9,104 nt of DNA, taken from NCBI GenBank assembly GCA_937919125.1, contig CALFOB010000075.1, positions 1-9,104 of the forward strand, written 5' to 3'. Numbering within the stretch: the stretch's first letter is position 1; each line of letters starts with the position of its first letter. The stretch comes from an uncultured Micrococcales bacterium (GTDB lineage Bacteria; Actinomycetota; Actinomycetes; Actinomycetales; Microbacteriaceae). This document shows positions 1-6,588 of the stretch, in pieces. The notes under the pieces are model-generated. The model saw only the letters and a list, made by a program, of their open reading frames with translations, made no database searches and was not told where the DNA came from. A program made the position numbers and the translations under genes.

Positions 1-36
1 TAGTGACTGGAGTTCAGACGTGTGCTCTTCCGATCT
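1..36 (+). other. Illumina TruSeq adapter remnant (artefact)
   Basis: Bases 3-36 match the constant part of the TruSeq index-side (read 2) adapter over all 34 bases, beginning GTGACTGGAGTTC and ending CTCTTCCGATCT. The two bases before it (TA) would be the tail of the sample index. In library geometry the insert begins right after GATCT, so genuine genomic sequence starts at base 37. This stretch should be trimmed and not annotated as biology. The match is from memory of the adapter sequence, but its length leaves little doubt. Confidence 0.97.
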
Positions 37-39
37 TAT

Positions 40-729
40 TCAATCGACAGGTGGGTCAATCACCATCTCATCAACTTCATCTGCAGGCGAAGAAGAGTAT
101 GAAAGCACGACTGGGTACTTACCCTTACCCGCTGAACCGGAGAAGTCTGTGTAGTAAGCATCTTCCCAACTAGCAGCAACCTTCACGCCATTGTTCTTGA
201 ATGATTTCCACCAAGAAGTAGTTTCACCTTCAGTAGTGAAAGCAGCAAAAGTAGAAACAAGGAAACCTAAACCAGTTGAAGAAAGATTTGGATTTTCAAT
301 AACAGTTAGGTTCTTGTATTTAGGTTGAATCAATTCTTTCCAGTGATCAGGAATAGCAAGATTCTTTTCCTTGAAGTATTGAATGTCTACGTTGAAGCAA
401 ATGTCTGCGAAGTTGATGGGAACTAATTTGTTGTCTCCGAGAACTTTATTCTCTTCGATAACACTTGCAAAAGTATTGTCAATCCCATAAACAACATCAG
501 CGATAGGGGCATCTTTAGTAAGAACAAGTTTACCGGTCATTTCACCAACGTCACCTGCTCTGACGATGTTCAGATCTGGTCCAGCAGTTTTCTTAAATTC
601 AGCAAGAAGATCATCGCTCATTACGAAAGAGTCGTGAGCAACAAGTGCGATGCTTGCAACAGTGTTGTTTGTGCAGGCAGATAGTCCTAGAGATAGTGCA
701 TCGGTTAGTAATGGAAATCTGCGTTTCAT
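40..729 (-). CDS. thiB: Thiamine ABC transporter substrate-binding lipoprotein ThiB (3' end lost)
   Basis: This is the extracytoplasmic thiamine-binding protein of the ThiBPQ ABC importer. It has a basic start (MKRR), a short hydrophobic stretch and a lipobox LSAC with Cys19 as the lipidation site, so it is probably membrane-anchored. Family signatures follow in order: HDSFVMSDDLLAEF (32-45), a GDVGEMTGKLVLTKD block (59-73), ADVVYGIDNTF (77-87), ENPNLSSTGLGFL (145-157), SWEDAYYTDFSG (187-198) and YPVVLSYSSSPADEV (205-219). Family members usually have about 330-350 residues; here the frame stops after 229, three bases from the adapter junction. Roughly the last 100 residues are therefore missing, and the TGA stop (bases 42-40) may itself be a sequencing error. 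The segment between the DNTF and PINFAD motifs is about 15-20 residues shorter than I expect. The TPP riboswitch directly upstream fits the assignment. thiP and thiQ would be expected beyond the contig end. Confidence 0.87.
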   Translation of the reverse strand: MKRRFPLLTDALSLGLSACTNNTVASIALVAHDSFVMSDDLLAEFKKTAGPDLNIVRAGDVGEMTGKLVLTKDAPIADVVYGIDNTFASVIEENKVLGDNKLVPINFADICFNVDIQYFKEKNLAIPDHWKELIQPKYKNLTVIENPNLSSTGLGFLVSTFAAFTTEGETTSWWKSFKNNGVKVAASWEDAYYTDFSGSAGKGKYPVVLSYSSSPADEVDEMVIDPPVD

Positions 730-732
730 TTT

Positions 733-820
733 TCCTTCCTACGCTGGCATTACCCAGTTCAGGTTTGACGGTATTTAGCAGTAGCTTCATCTCAGTCCGA
801 TGCTTCGGACTCCCGTGTGT
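733..820 (-). promoter_or_regulatory. TPP riboswitch (THI element) controlling thiB
   Basis: Read on the minus strand, this leader carries the thiamine pyrophosphate aptamer core: CACGGGAG, a helix GTCCGA/TCGGAC closing on AGCA, the invariant CTGAGA, then ATACCG, AACCTGAACTGGG, TAATGCCAGCG and TAGG. The pieces fall in the standard order, with P2 (CGG/CCG), P4 (CCT/AGG) and the P5 hairpin CTGG-GTAATG-CCAG. It ends four bases before the thiB ATG. The purine-rich AGGAAGG (bases 740-734) is the ribosome binding site, and its first AGG is also the 3' strand of P4. Ligand binding should hide this site, so translational repression is the likely mode; no terminator hairpin follows the aptamer. The element is known to respond to thiamine pyrophosphate; its effect here is inferred. 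Confidence 0.93.
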
Positions 821-826
821 TAAAAG

Positions 827-867
827 ACTAAACCCTTGGTACCAAAATTGGCTACCAAGGGTTTAGT
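827..867 (-). terminator. Intrinsic terminator of the MFS exporter gene
   Basis: A perfect 15-bp inverted repeat (827-841 against 853-867; plus-strand arms ACTAAACCCTTGGTA and TACCAAGGGTTTAGT) encloses an 11-base loop that can pair further through CCAA/TTGG. On the minus strand the hairpin is followed by C and four T (bases 826-822). It begins 11 bases past the TAG stop of the exporter gene. No T tract follows on the plus-strand side, so it works in the minus direction only. It also lies just ahead of the TPP riboswitch. Confidence 0.85.
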
Positions 868-877
868 TCAGTAATTA

Positions 878-2536
878 CTAGTGCATTGAGGCTGCAGCCT
901 GCTCAGCTTTCTCCTGAACACCAGACTTGGTGCGAAGGGCCACCTCTTTGATAAATATCGACAGCACGAACGCAGCAATCACAACAGCGCTGGCTGCAAT
1001 GAATACGCTGGCTGTTGATTCAGCAAAAGCCTGCTTGATTGGATCAGCAAGCTCAGGACTGGCTGTCTTCAAGAAGGATGAGTCTGACTGGATTAGTTCG
1101 CTAATGTCTTGACCTGAGGTGAAGACTGCGTTGCGAGGGTCGTTCAGTAGACCAGGGTTAGCAGCTATTGCAGCCTGAATCTTTGCACCAATGTCAGCCC
1201 CCTTGTCAGCAAGGTTGTTGAACAGGATAGATAGGAATACTGCAACTCCAAGAGTTCCACCCATTTGTCTGAAGAAGGTTGATGAAGATGTTGCAACACC
1301 AATATCCTTAGCTTCAACAGCGTTCTGAGAAGCAATGGTTAGTGTCTGCATCATCTGACCTAGACCTAGACCCATGACTACCATTCCGATAGAGATCTGC
1401 CAGATTTCCCATGTGTAAACAAGGGTTGATAGATATAGGAATGAGATAGCCATCAGTGATGTTCCAAGAACCATGAAGATCTTGTACTTACCGGTCTTAC
1501 CAGTTATCTGTCCGCTCATGATAGATGAGATCATCAAACCCATCACCATAGGAATCATTAGGTATCCAGCTTCAGAAGCTGTGGCACCATAAACAATTTG
1601 TAGTACTAGTGGAAGTGAAATCATTCCACCAAACATTCCCATACCAACAATTACTCCAAGCAGAGTTGTTAGAGAGAAAGTTCTTGACTTGAAGATGTGT
1701 AGCGGAAGAATTGCATCCTCGCCCATTTTTCTTTCAATGATTATGAATGCTGTAATACCAAAGACACCAAGTGCGTAAGCAATGATTGCGTTAGGAGATG
1801 TCCATCCCCACTCACGACCTTGCTCAGCAACGATAAGTAGTGGAACAACACCAACGATGATTGTAAGAACACCCCACCAGTCAATGCGCTTACTCTTAGC
1901 TTCGATGTGTGGAACGTGAAGGAATGAAAGAACTAGTAGCAGTGCAATTGCACCGATAGGAAGATTCATTAGGAAGATCCAACGCCATCCTGTAATTCCT
2001 AGGAAGCTATCAACACCTGCTAGTAGTCCACCAATTAGTGGACCAAGAACGCTTGATGTACCAAATACCGCTAAGAACATTCCCTGGTAACGAGCTCTAT
2101 CTCTTGGTGGAACGATGTCAGCAAGAATTGTTAGAGCAAGTGCGAATAGACCACCAGCACCAATACCTTGGATTGCTCTATAAGCAGCGAGCTCATACAT
2201 AGTGTTAGCTAAACCAGAAATCACAGAGCCGAAGATAAAGATTGAGATTGCTGTGATGAACAACTTACGTCTACCGAAGATGTCTCCGAGCTTTCCATAA
2301 ATAGGAGTAGCAATAGTAGAAGTGATTAGGTAAGCAGTTGTTACCCACGCTTGAGCTGATAGACCATTTAGGTCATCTGCAATTGTTCTCATCGCAGTTC
2401 CAACAACACTTTGATCTAGTGCTGACAGGAACATTCCAGCCATGAGGCCAAATAGTACGAACATGATTTGTCTGTGGGTCATTACACCTGTAAGTGCGGA
2501 CTCTGCTGCTGCGGCTTTGCGTTCTGCGCGTGCCAT
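878..2536 (-). CDS. MFS multidrug exporter, DHA2 (EmrB/QacA) family, 14 TM helices
   Basis: This is a proton-driven major facilitator exporter of the inner membrane, 552 residues, typical of the 14-helix DHA2 drug:H+ antiporters. Visible family motifs are the D1 motif at the end of helix 1 (LSALDQSVVGTAMRTIADDL, Asp41), motif A in the loop between helices 2 and 3 (GKLGDIFGRRK, 81-91), and the antiporter motif C in helix 5 (VFGTSSVLGPLIGG, 157-170). A long hydrophilic stretch (about 441-510) before the last helix is usual for this group. Both termini are charged and cytoplasmic. The ATG at 2536 has a purine stretch GAAAAGAG 7-14 bases upstream. The gene diverges from the carboxypeptidase gene across only 41 bases and is followed by its own terminator. 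The substrate cannot be told from sequence; dyes, antibiotics or a metabolite are all possible. No local regulator gene (TetR, MarR) is present. Confidence 0.9.
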   Translation of the reverse strand: MARAERKAAAAESALTGVMTHRQIMFVLFGLMAGMFLSALDQSVVGTAMRTIADDLNGLSAQAWVTTAYLITSTIATPIYGKLGDIFGRRKLFITAISIFIFGSVISGLANTMYELAAYRAIQGIGAGGLFALALTILADIVPPRDRARYQGMFLAVFGTSSVLGPLIGGLLAGVDSFLGITGWRWIFLMNLPIGAIALLLVLSFLHVPHIEAKSKRIDWWGVLTIIVGVVPLLIVAEQGREWGWTSPNAIIAYALGVFGITAFIIIERKMGEDAILPLHIFKSRTFSLTTLLGVIVGMGMFGGMISLPLVLQIVYGATASEAGYLMIPMVMGLMISSIMSGQITGKTGKYKIFMVLGTSLMAISFLYLSTLVYTWEIWQISIGMVVMGLGLGQMMQTLTIASQNAVEAKDIGVATSSSTFFRQMGGTLGVAVFLSILFNNLADKGADIGAKIQAAIAANPGLLNDPRNAVFTSGQDISELIQSDSSFLKTASPELADPIKQAFAESTASVFIAASAVVIAAFVLSIFIKEVALRTKSGVQEKAEQAAASMH

Positions 2537-2561
2537 TGTGAACTCTTTTCTTCGGTTATGA

Positions 2562-2567
2562 AAGTTA
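2562..2567 (-). promoter_or_regulatory. Candidate -10 element of the MFS exporter gene
   Basis: On the minus strand the hexamer TAACTT fits TANNNT and lies 25 bases upstream of the exporter ATG. That leaves room for a short leader carrying the GAAAAGAG purine stretch. No convincing -35 is seen. It overlaps the opposite-strand -10 candidate of the carboxypeptidase gene by two bases. Confidence 0.35.
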
Positions 2568-2571
2568 GACT
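2566..2571 (+). promoter_or_regulatory. Candidate -10 element, leaderless carboxypeptidase mRNA
   Basis: TAGACT ends exactly 6 bases before the ATG at 2578, which would put transcription start on the A of the start codon. There is no Shine-Dalgarno in the expected place. The same hexamer stands before the tRNA-Ser gene. No good -35 is visible. Confidence 0.55.
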
Positions 2572-2577
2572 TTGTAA

Positions 2578-3297
2578 ATGGGAAGAAAATTCAGGCAATC
2601 AAGCTTTAGAGCATTGAGCGTAGGCCTTATAGCCCTAGTAATACTTCCCGCGGTAAATAACCCTACACCTTCACAGGCCACAAGCCTGGTTTGGTTTTCC
2701 AATACAGATCCAGAGTCTCACTGGATTGTGGTCAACAAGCAAAGACCTCTAAACCCAATCGATTACGTCCCTAAAGACCTAGTTGCCCCTAAGTTTGGGG
2801 CTCTAAACGCCAATCCATACGCTAGAAAGCTCAGAAAAGAGGCTTCAACAGCCATCTACAAGCTGGCTATGGCTATGTATAAAGAAGGTAAAGGCAGCCT
2901 AATCATCCAAAGTGCCTACAGATCTTATGCAGAACAGAAGACCATCCATGCCCGCCAGGTTGAAAGATATGGCCTAAAAGCAGGAGAAGCACTGGCTGCT
3001 AGACCCGGACATTCAGAGCACCAAACTGGCTGGGCAGTTGATGTTTCAGCTAGAGGTCAGGGCTGCCAGATCAGAGTATGTTTTGGTCAGACCAAGGCAG
3101 GTTCATGGATCGCTAATAATGCCTATAAATACGGATTCATAATCAGGTACCCAAACAAAGCAACTCCAGTAACTGGGTATCAGTATGAGCCTTGGCACCT
3201 TAGATATGTAGGTAAAGGCCTAGCCATGGTGATGCATGATGACAAGGTCACTACCCTTGAGAAGTTCTTTAATCTCCCAGCAGCCCCGAACTACTAA
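2578..3297 (+). CDS. Secreted D-alanyl-D-alanine carboxypeptidase, VanY / peptidase M15B family
   Basis: This predicted zinc peptidase trims the terminal D-Ala from peptidoglycan stem peptides outside the membrane. The N-terminus is a signal peptide: basic MGRKFRQSSFR, hydrophobic core 12-26, and a possible cleavage after PSQA (34). The M15B signatures are SAYRSYAEQ (112-120, Arg115), the SxHxxGxAxD zinc motif SEHQTGWAVD (Ser146, His148, Asp155) and EPWH (204-207), which supplies the catalytic Glu204 and third zinc ligand His207. All key residues are present. Cys163 and Cys168 lie five apart in the mature protein and may form a disulfide. Length (239) is normal for the family. A TAA directly upstream in frame (2575-2577) fixes the ATG as the first possible start, and no Shine-Dalgarno precedes it. 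pheA follows after 20 bases. D,L- rather than D,D-carboxypeptidase activity cannot be excluded. Confidence 0.88.
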   Translation: MGRKFRQSSFRALSVGLIALVILPAVNNPTPSQATSLVWFSNTDPESHWIVVNKQRPLNPIDYVPKDLVAPKFGALNANPYARKLRKEASTAIYKLAMAMYKEGKGSLIIQSAYRSYAEQKTIHARQVERYGLKAGEALAARPGHSEHQTGWAVDVSARGQGCQIRVCFGQTKAGSWIANNAYKYGFIIRYPNKATPVTGYQYEPWHLRYVGKGLAMVMHDDKVTTLEKFFNLPAAPNY

Positions 3298-3305
3298 CTA
3301 AGCAT

Positions 3306-3311
3306 TAACCT
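3306..3311 (+). promoter_or_regulatory. Candidate -10 element, leaderless pheA mRNA
   Basis: TAACCT ends exactly 6 bases before the pheA ATG at 3318, the same geometry as at 2566-2571 and 7865-7870. It lies in the 20-base gap after the carboxypeptidase stop. No Shine-Dalgarno is present, so an internal leaderless promoter is plausible, with or without read-through from upstream. Confidence 0.5.
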
Positions 3312-3317
3312 TTATCT

Positions 3318-4265
3318 ATGGCTAAATCAGCAAACAACAAGAAATCCACATACGCCTTCTTAGGCCCTGTGGGTACTTTTACTGAGCTTGCCTTGGCTCA
3401 GGTCAAAGATGCCAAGACAGCCAAACATCTTCCTGTTGCAACCGTTAACGAAGCCATCGAAGCTGTTGTCTCTGGCAAAGCCCATAGAGCAATCGTTCCG
3501 GTGGAGAACTCTATTGAAGGCGGCGTAACAGCAACACTTGATGCTTTGGCTAACACAACTGACATACGTATTTATGGCGAGTATCTAGTTCCTGTAACTT
3601 TCAACCTTGTTGCAAGACCTGGAACAAAACTTTCAGATGTGAAGGTAGTAAGCACTCACCCAACTGCCTATGCTCAATGCCGTGGCTGGATGCAAGAGAA
3701 CATTTCTAAGCACACACATCTTCCTGCAACGTCAACAGCTGCAGCAGCTGCTGATCTTCTTTCTAAAGATCCAATCGCTAATGCTGCTATTGCAGCTAAG
3801 AGCATCACGGATCACTACAAGCTAACTGTTCTTGCTAAAAACATTGGTGATAACAAGAACGCTCAAACAAGATTTATTGAAATTGGACTAAACGCTAAAC
3901 CAACAAAGACATCAGGCAAAGACAAAACTTCTGTAATTGTTGAACTACCAGAAGATCGTCCAGGTGCTCTTTTGGAAATGCTTGAACAATTTGCAGCTCG
4001 TGGAGTAAACCTTTCTCGAATCGAATCAAGACCCATTGGCGATCAACTAGGTAGATATAGATTCAACATTGATGTTCAAGGACACATCGATGATGAAGCC
4101 GTAGCAGAAGCTCTTATGGGCTTACATAGATTTAGCCCTAAGGTAACTTTCTTAGGTTCTTATCCAAGAGCAGATAAGAAAAAGAGTGAGCATGAAGGCA
4201 ACAACTCAAACAAAGAGTTTTCTTCTGCTGAATCATGGCTAAACAAACTACGTCAAGGACGCTAA
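3318..4265 (+). CDS. pheA: Prephenate dehydratase
   Basis: The enzyme converts prephenate to phenylpyruvate in the cytosol, the committed step to phenylalanine. The catalytic periplasmic-binding-like domain (about 11-190) shows FLGPVGTFTELAL (14-26), VPVENSIEGGV (60-70), STHPTAYAQC (112-121) and the catalytic TRF motif (Thr184-Arg185-Phe186). The regulatory ACT domain (about 203-283) carries PGALLEML (215-222) and the phenylalanine-binding ESRP (236-239), so feedback inhibition by phenylalanine is expected. It is a stand-alone dehydratase without a chorismate mutase domain, as usual in Actinomycetota. After the ACT domain there is a charged, probably disordered tail of about 30 residues (285-315). 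The ATG has no Shine-Dalgarno but a TANNNT hexamer 6 bases upstream. serS starts 15 bases after the stop, so the two are probably cotranscribed. Confidence 0.95.
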   Translation: MAKSANNKKSTYAFLGPVGTFTELALAQVKDAKTAKHLPVATVNEAIEAVVSGKAHRAIVPVENSIEGGVTATLDALANTTDIRIYGEYLVPVTFNLVARPGTKLSDVKVVSTHPTAYAQCRGWMQENISKHTHLPATSTAAAAADLLSKDPIANAAIAAKSITDHYKLTVLAKNIGDNKNAQTRFIEIGLNAKPTKTSGKDKTSVIVELPEDRPGALLEMLEQFAARGVNLSRIESRPIGDQLGRYRFNIDVQGHIDDEAVAEALMGLHRFSPKVTFLGSYPRADKKKSEHEGNNSNKEFSSAESWLNKLRQGR

Positions 4266-4280
4266 AGGTAAACGTAAAAA

Positions 4281-5552
4281 ATGATTGATGCAAACCTGCT
4301 TAGAGAAAACCCCGAAGCTATTAAAGCTTCTCAAATTGCTAGAGGCGCAAGTGTTGAACTTGTCGATCAAGCAGCTCAGGCCGATGACAACTGGAGAAAA
4401 GCTCAAGCAGAATTCGAAAACCTAAGAGCAGATCAGAACGCTAAGGCAAAACTTGTTTCAGGTGCTAGCCCTGAAGAGAGAACCAAACTTATTGCTGAAG
4501 GTCAAGAACTTGCAGCAGGAGTAAAGGCAGCAGAACAAAGAGCTGCTGATCTGCAAAACGAATTGAACACAATTGTTCTAAAAATTGAGAACGTTGTTAC
4601 CCAAGGCGTTCCTGTTGGTGGCGAAGAAAACTTTGTTGTAATTCGTGAAGAGGGAACTAAGCCAAACTTCAGCTTCACCCCTAAAGATCACGTAGAACTA
4701 GGTGAATTGCTGGATGTTATTGACATCGAGCGCGGGGTAAAGATCTCAGGTTCTAGGTTCTACTTCCTAAAGGGCTGGGGAGCAAGACTAGAACTAGCCC
4801 TTATGAACCTGGCTCTAGACCAGGCAGCTAAAGCAAACTTCACAGCATTAATTACCCCGACTCTAGTAAAGCCAGAGGTTATGGCGGGCACTGGTTTCCT
4901 AGGTGAACACGCTGATGAGATCTACTACCTACCAGCAGACGATCTTTATCTGACTGGAACAAGTGAAGTAGCTCTTGCTGGATATCACAGCAATGAAATT
5001 ATTGATCTAGCTGATGGTCCAAAGAGATATGCAGGTTGGTCAACTTGTTACAGACGTGAAGCCGGTAGCCATGGGAAAGATACCAAAGGTATCTTGCGTG
5101 TCCACCAGTTCAACAAACTAGAGATGTTCTCTTACGTGACTCCAGAACAAGCAGACGAAGAGCACGCAAAACTTCTTGCATGGCAAGAAGAGATGTTGCA
5201 AAAGTGTGAACTTCCATATCGTGTTATCGACACAGCAGCTGGAGATCTAGGTTCAAGTGCTGCTCGTAAGTTTGATGCTGAAGCTTGGGTTCCGTCTCAA
5301 GAAACATATCGTGAACTAACTTCTACTTCTAATTGCACAACTTACCAAGCAAGAAGATTGAACGTTCGTTACAGAAAAGAAGACGGCAAGACTGCGGTTG
5401 CTGCAACCCTTAACGGAACTCTTGCAACAACAAGATGGCTAGTTGCAATTCTTGAGAACCATCAACAAGAAGATGGCTCTGTTCGTATTCCGGTAGCACT
5501 TCGACCATACCTTGGCGGAGCCGAAGTAATTTCTCCAGTGAAGAAGAGCTAA
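4281..5552 (+). CDS. serS: Serine--tRNA ligase
   Basis: This cytosolic class II aminoacyl-tRNA synthetase charges tRNA-Ser (and tRNA-Sec where present) with serine. The N-terminal antiparallel coiled-coil arm that grips the long variable arm of tRNA-Ser spans about residues 25-105 and is rich in Ala, Glu, Lys and Gln. The catalytic domain has motif 1 around TPTLVKPEVMAGTGFL (192-207), the serine-binding TGTSEV (225-230), motif 2 with CYRREAG (Arg258, Glu260), RVHQFNKLEM (273-282), and motif 3 NGTLATTRWLVAILE (378-392, Arg385). Length 423 is typical. The AAAGG overlapping the pheA stop, 12 bases ahead of the ATG, is the likely ribosome binding site. The HAD gene follows after 3 bases, and a tRNA-Ser gene lies 0.9 kb downstream on the same strand. 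Confidence 0.97.
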   Translation: MIDANLLRENPEAIKASQIARGASVELVDQAAQADDNWRKAQAEFENLRADQNAKAKLVSGASPEERTKLIAEGQELAAGVKAAEQRAADLQNELNTIVLKIENVVTQGVPVGGEENFVVIREEGTKPNFSFTPKDHVELGELLDVIDIERGVKISGSRFYFLKGWGARLELALMNLALDQAAKANFTALITPTLVKPEVMAGTGFLGEHADEIYYLPADDLYLTGTSEVALAGYHSNEIIDLADGPKRYAGWSTCYRREAGSHGKDTKGILRVHQFNKLEMFSYVTPEQADEEHAKLLAWQEEMLQKCELPYRVIDTAAGDLGSSAARKFDAEAWVPSQETYRELTSTSNCTTYQARRLNVRYRKEDGKTAVAATLNGTLATTRWLVAILENHQQEDGSVRIPVALRPYLGGAEVISPVKKS

Positions 5553-5555
5553 GCG

Positions 5556-6386
5556 TTGACATTTGAACCTTGGCTAATTGCTATCGACATCGATGGCACT
5601 CTTGTCCACGACGATGGTTTCCTAGCACCTGAGGTGATTAGAGAAGTAACAAGAGTAAGAGATTTAGGACACCACGTAGTTGTTGCAACAGGCAGAGCAG
5701 CAGCTAATGCAATTCCTGTGGTTCAAGATATTGGTATTGAATCAGGTCACGTTATTTGTTCTAACGGTGCAGTCACAGTTGAAGTTAATAAAGATGAACC
5801 TAAAGGCTTTTCAGTTCGAGAAGTGATTGGTTTTGATCCAGCTCCTGTTCTTACTCAACTAATTGAAAAACTTCCTGAAGCACACTTTGCAGTTGAAGAT
5901 GTTGATGGCACTTACAGATTCCACAAACCTTTTCCTGCATATGCTCTAGGGGCAGAAAACATCGAGACCCCATTAGATCAACTTATGCATGGTGAAGTAA
6001 GTCGAGTTGTAGTTTTATCACCCGAGCAGAATGTGAATGACTTTCTAGCAATAGTTGAGTCAGTTGGACTGCACTCAGTTTCATATGCAATTGGCTATAC
6101 CGCTTGGTTAGACATCTCTCCTTTAGGTGTAAGCAAAGCTAGTGCCCTTGAACAGCGCAGAAAGGCTCTGAATGTTCCTACCAACAGGGTGATCACCATT
6201 GGTGACGGAAGAAACGATATCTCCATGTTTGAGTGGGCAAATCAAGGCGGAGGCCTGTCATTTGCTATGGGCCAGGGCCCTGATGAAGTAAAACAAGCTG
6301 CCACCATGGTCACCGCAAGCGTTGAAGAACATGGGGTTGCCAAGGTCCTTGAAGGTCTTGAAGGCATCATTTATAGCCAAAGCTAG
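5556..6386 (+). CDS. Cof-type HAD-IIB family hydrolase
   Basis: This is a cytosolic haloacid-dehalogenase-fold phosphatase. The four HAD motifs are intact: motif I DIDGT (Asp11 nucleophile, Asp13 acid/base), motif II ATGR (44-47), motif III Lys194 in the SPLGVSKASAL block, and motif IV GDGRND (216-221). The large C2-type cap lies between motifs II and III (about 75-185), which defines the Cof/IIB group. These enzymes act on sugar phosphates, flavin or pyridoxal phosphates, so the substrate cannot be named. The TTG start is chosen because it lies 3 bases after the serS stop, with AAGAAGAG about 7 bases upstream, and because the protein then begins just ahead of motif I as usual. The gene is last in the pheA-serS cluster. 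Confidence 0.9.
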   Translation: MTFEPWLIAIDIDGTLVHDDGFLAPEVIREVTRVRDLGHHVVVATGRAAANAIPVVQDIGIESGHVICSNGAVTVEVNKDEPKGFSVREVIGFDPAPVLTQLIEKLPEAHFAVEDVDGTYRFHKPFPAYALGAENIETPLDQLMHGEVSRVVVLSPEQNVNDFLAIVESVGLHSVSYAIGYTAWLDISPLGVSKASALEQRRKALNVPTNRVITIGDGRNDISMFEWANQGGGLSFAMGQGPDEVKQAATMVTASVEEHGVAKVLEGLEGIIYSQS

Positions 6387-6440
6387 CTCACAGGCTTATC
6401 GCAGGTTGCCCCCGTATTTTTATTACCACTAAGGATTAGT

Positions 6441-6446
6441 TAGACT
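6441..6446 (+). promoter_or_regulatory. Candidate -10 element of the tRNA-Ser promoter
   Basis: TAGACT lies 7 bases upstream of the first base of mature tRNA-Ser. If start lies 7 bases past the hexamer, as proposed for the leaderless genes here, transcription would begin at 6453 and leave a one-base 5' leader. A T-rich stretch TTTTAT (6418-6423) 17 bases upstream is a poor -35 candidate. The 67 bases between the HAD gene and the tRNA hold no convincing terminator. Confidence 0.5.
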
Positions 6447-6453
6447 ATTCAAC

Positions 6454-6541
6454 GGAGGTCTGTCCGAGCGGCCGAAGGAGCTAGTCTTGAAAACTAGTGA
6501 ACTGAAAGGTTCCGTGGGTTCGAATCCCACGGCCTCCGCCA
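6454..6541 (+). tRNA. tRNA-Ser (anticodon UGA)
   Basis: The full cloverleaf can be drawn. The acceptor is GGAGGTC pairing with GGCCTCC (one G-U pair), with discriminator G6538 and a genome-encoded CCA (6539-6541). The anticodon stem CTAGT/ACTAG closes the loop CTTGAAA, with TGA at 6488-6490. The T arm is GTGGG-TTCGAAT-CCCAC. A long variable arm with a GAAC/GTTC stem follows the anticodon arm, which marks a class II (serine) tRNA. It reads UCA and, by wobble, other UCN codons. It sits on the same strand as serS, whose product charges it. Confidence 0.97.
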
Positions 6542-6575
6542 GTTTTGTCTAACAAAGACTTAAGCCAAATCACCT

Positions 6576-6581
6576 AAGGGG
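6576..6581 (+). promoter_or_regulatory. Shine-Dalgarno deciding the TTG start of the LCP gene
   Basis: AAGGGG lies 7 bases ahead of the TTG at 6589 and supports this non-ATG start. No ATG in frame is available before the membrane helix. Confidence 0.7.
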
Positions 6582-6588
6582 TATTGAA

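Noticed and set aside
645..866. Plus-strand open frame of 73 codons over the thiB start, riboswitch and terminator
   Set aside because: It runs antisense through a recognised riboswitch and a perfect terminator hairpin, has no family signature or ribosome binding site, and is Cys/Leu-rich noise.
927..1112. Plus-strand open frame of 61 codons inside the exporter gene
   Set aside because: It is antisense to well-conserved exporter coding sequence and has no motif or start signal.
878..2536. The MFS gene as a thiamine transporter because of the neighbouring riboswitch
   Set aside because: The riboswitch lies downstream of the MFS gene, after its terminator, and controls thiB. The protein has DHA2 drug-exporter motifs.
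6370..6425. Possible terminator after the HAD gene (ATAGCC / GGCTTAT, then a T-rich run)
   Set aside because: The stem has only about six pairs with a bulge and a loop of over ten bases, and the T run is about 20 bases further on.
6546..6561. GTCT-AACAA-AGAC hairpin just after tRNA-Ser as a tRNA terminator
   Set aside because: It has only four pairs and no T tract after it, too weak to call.
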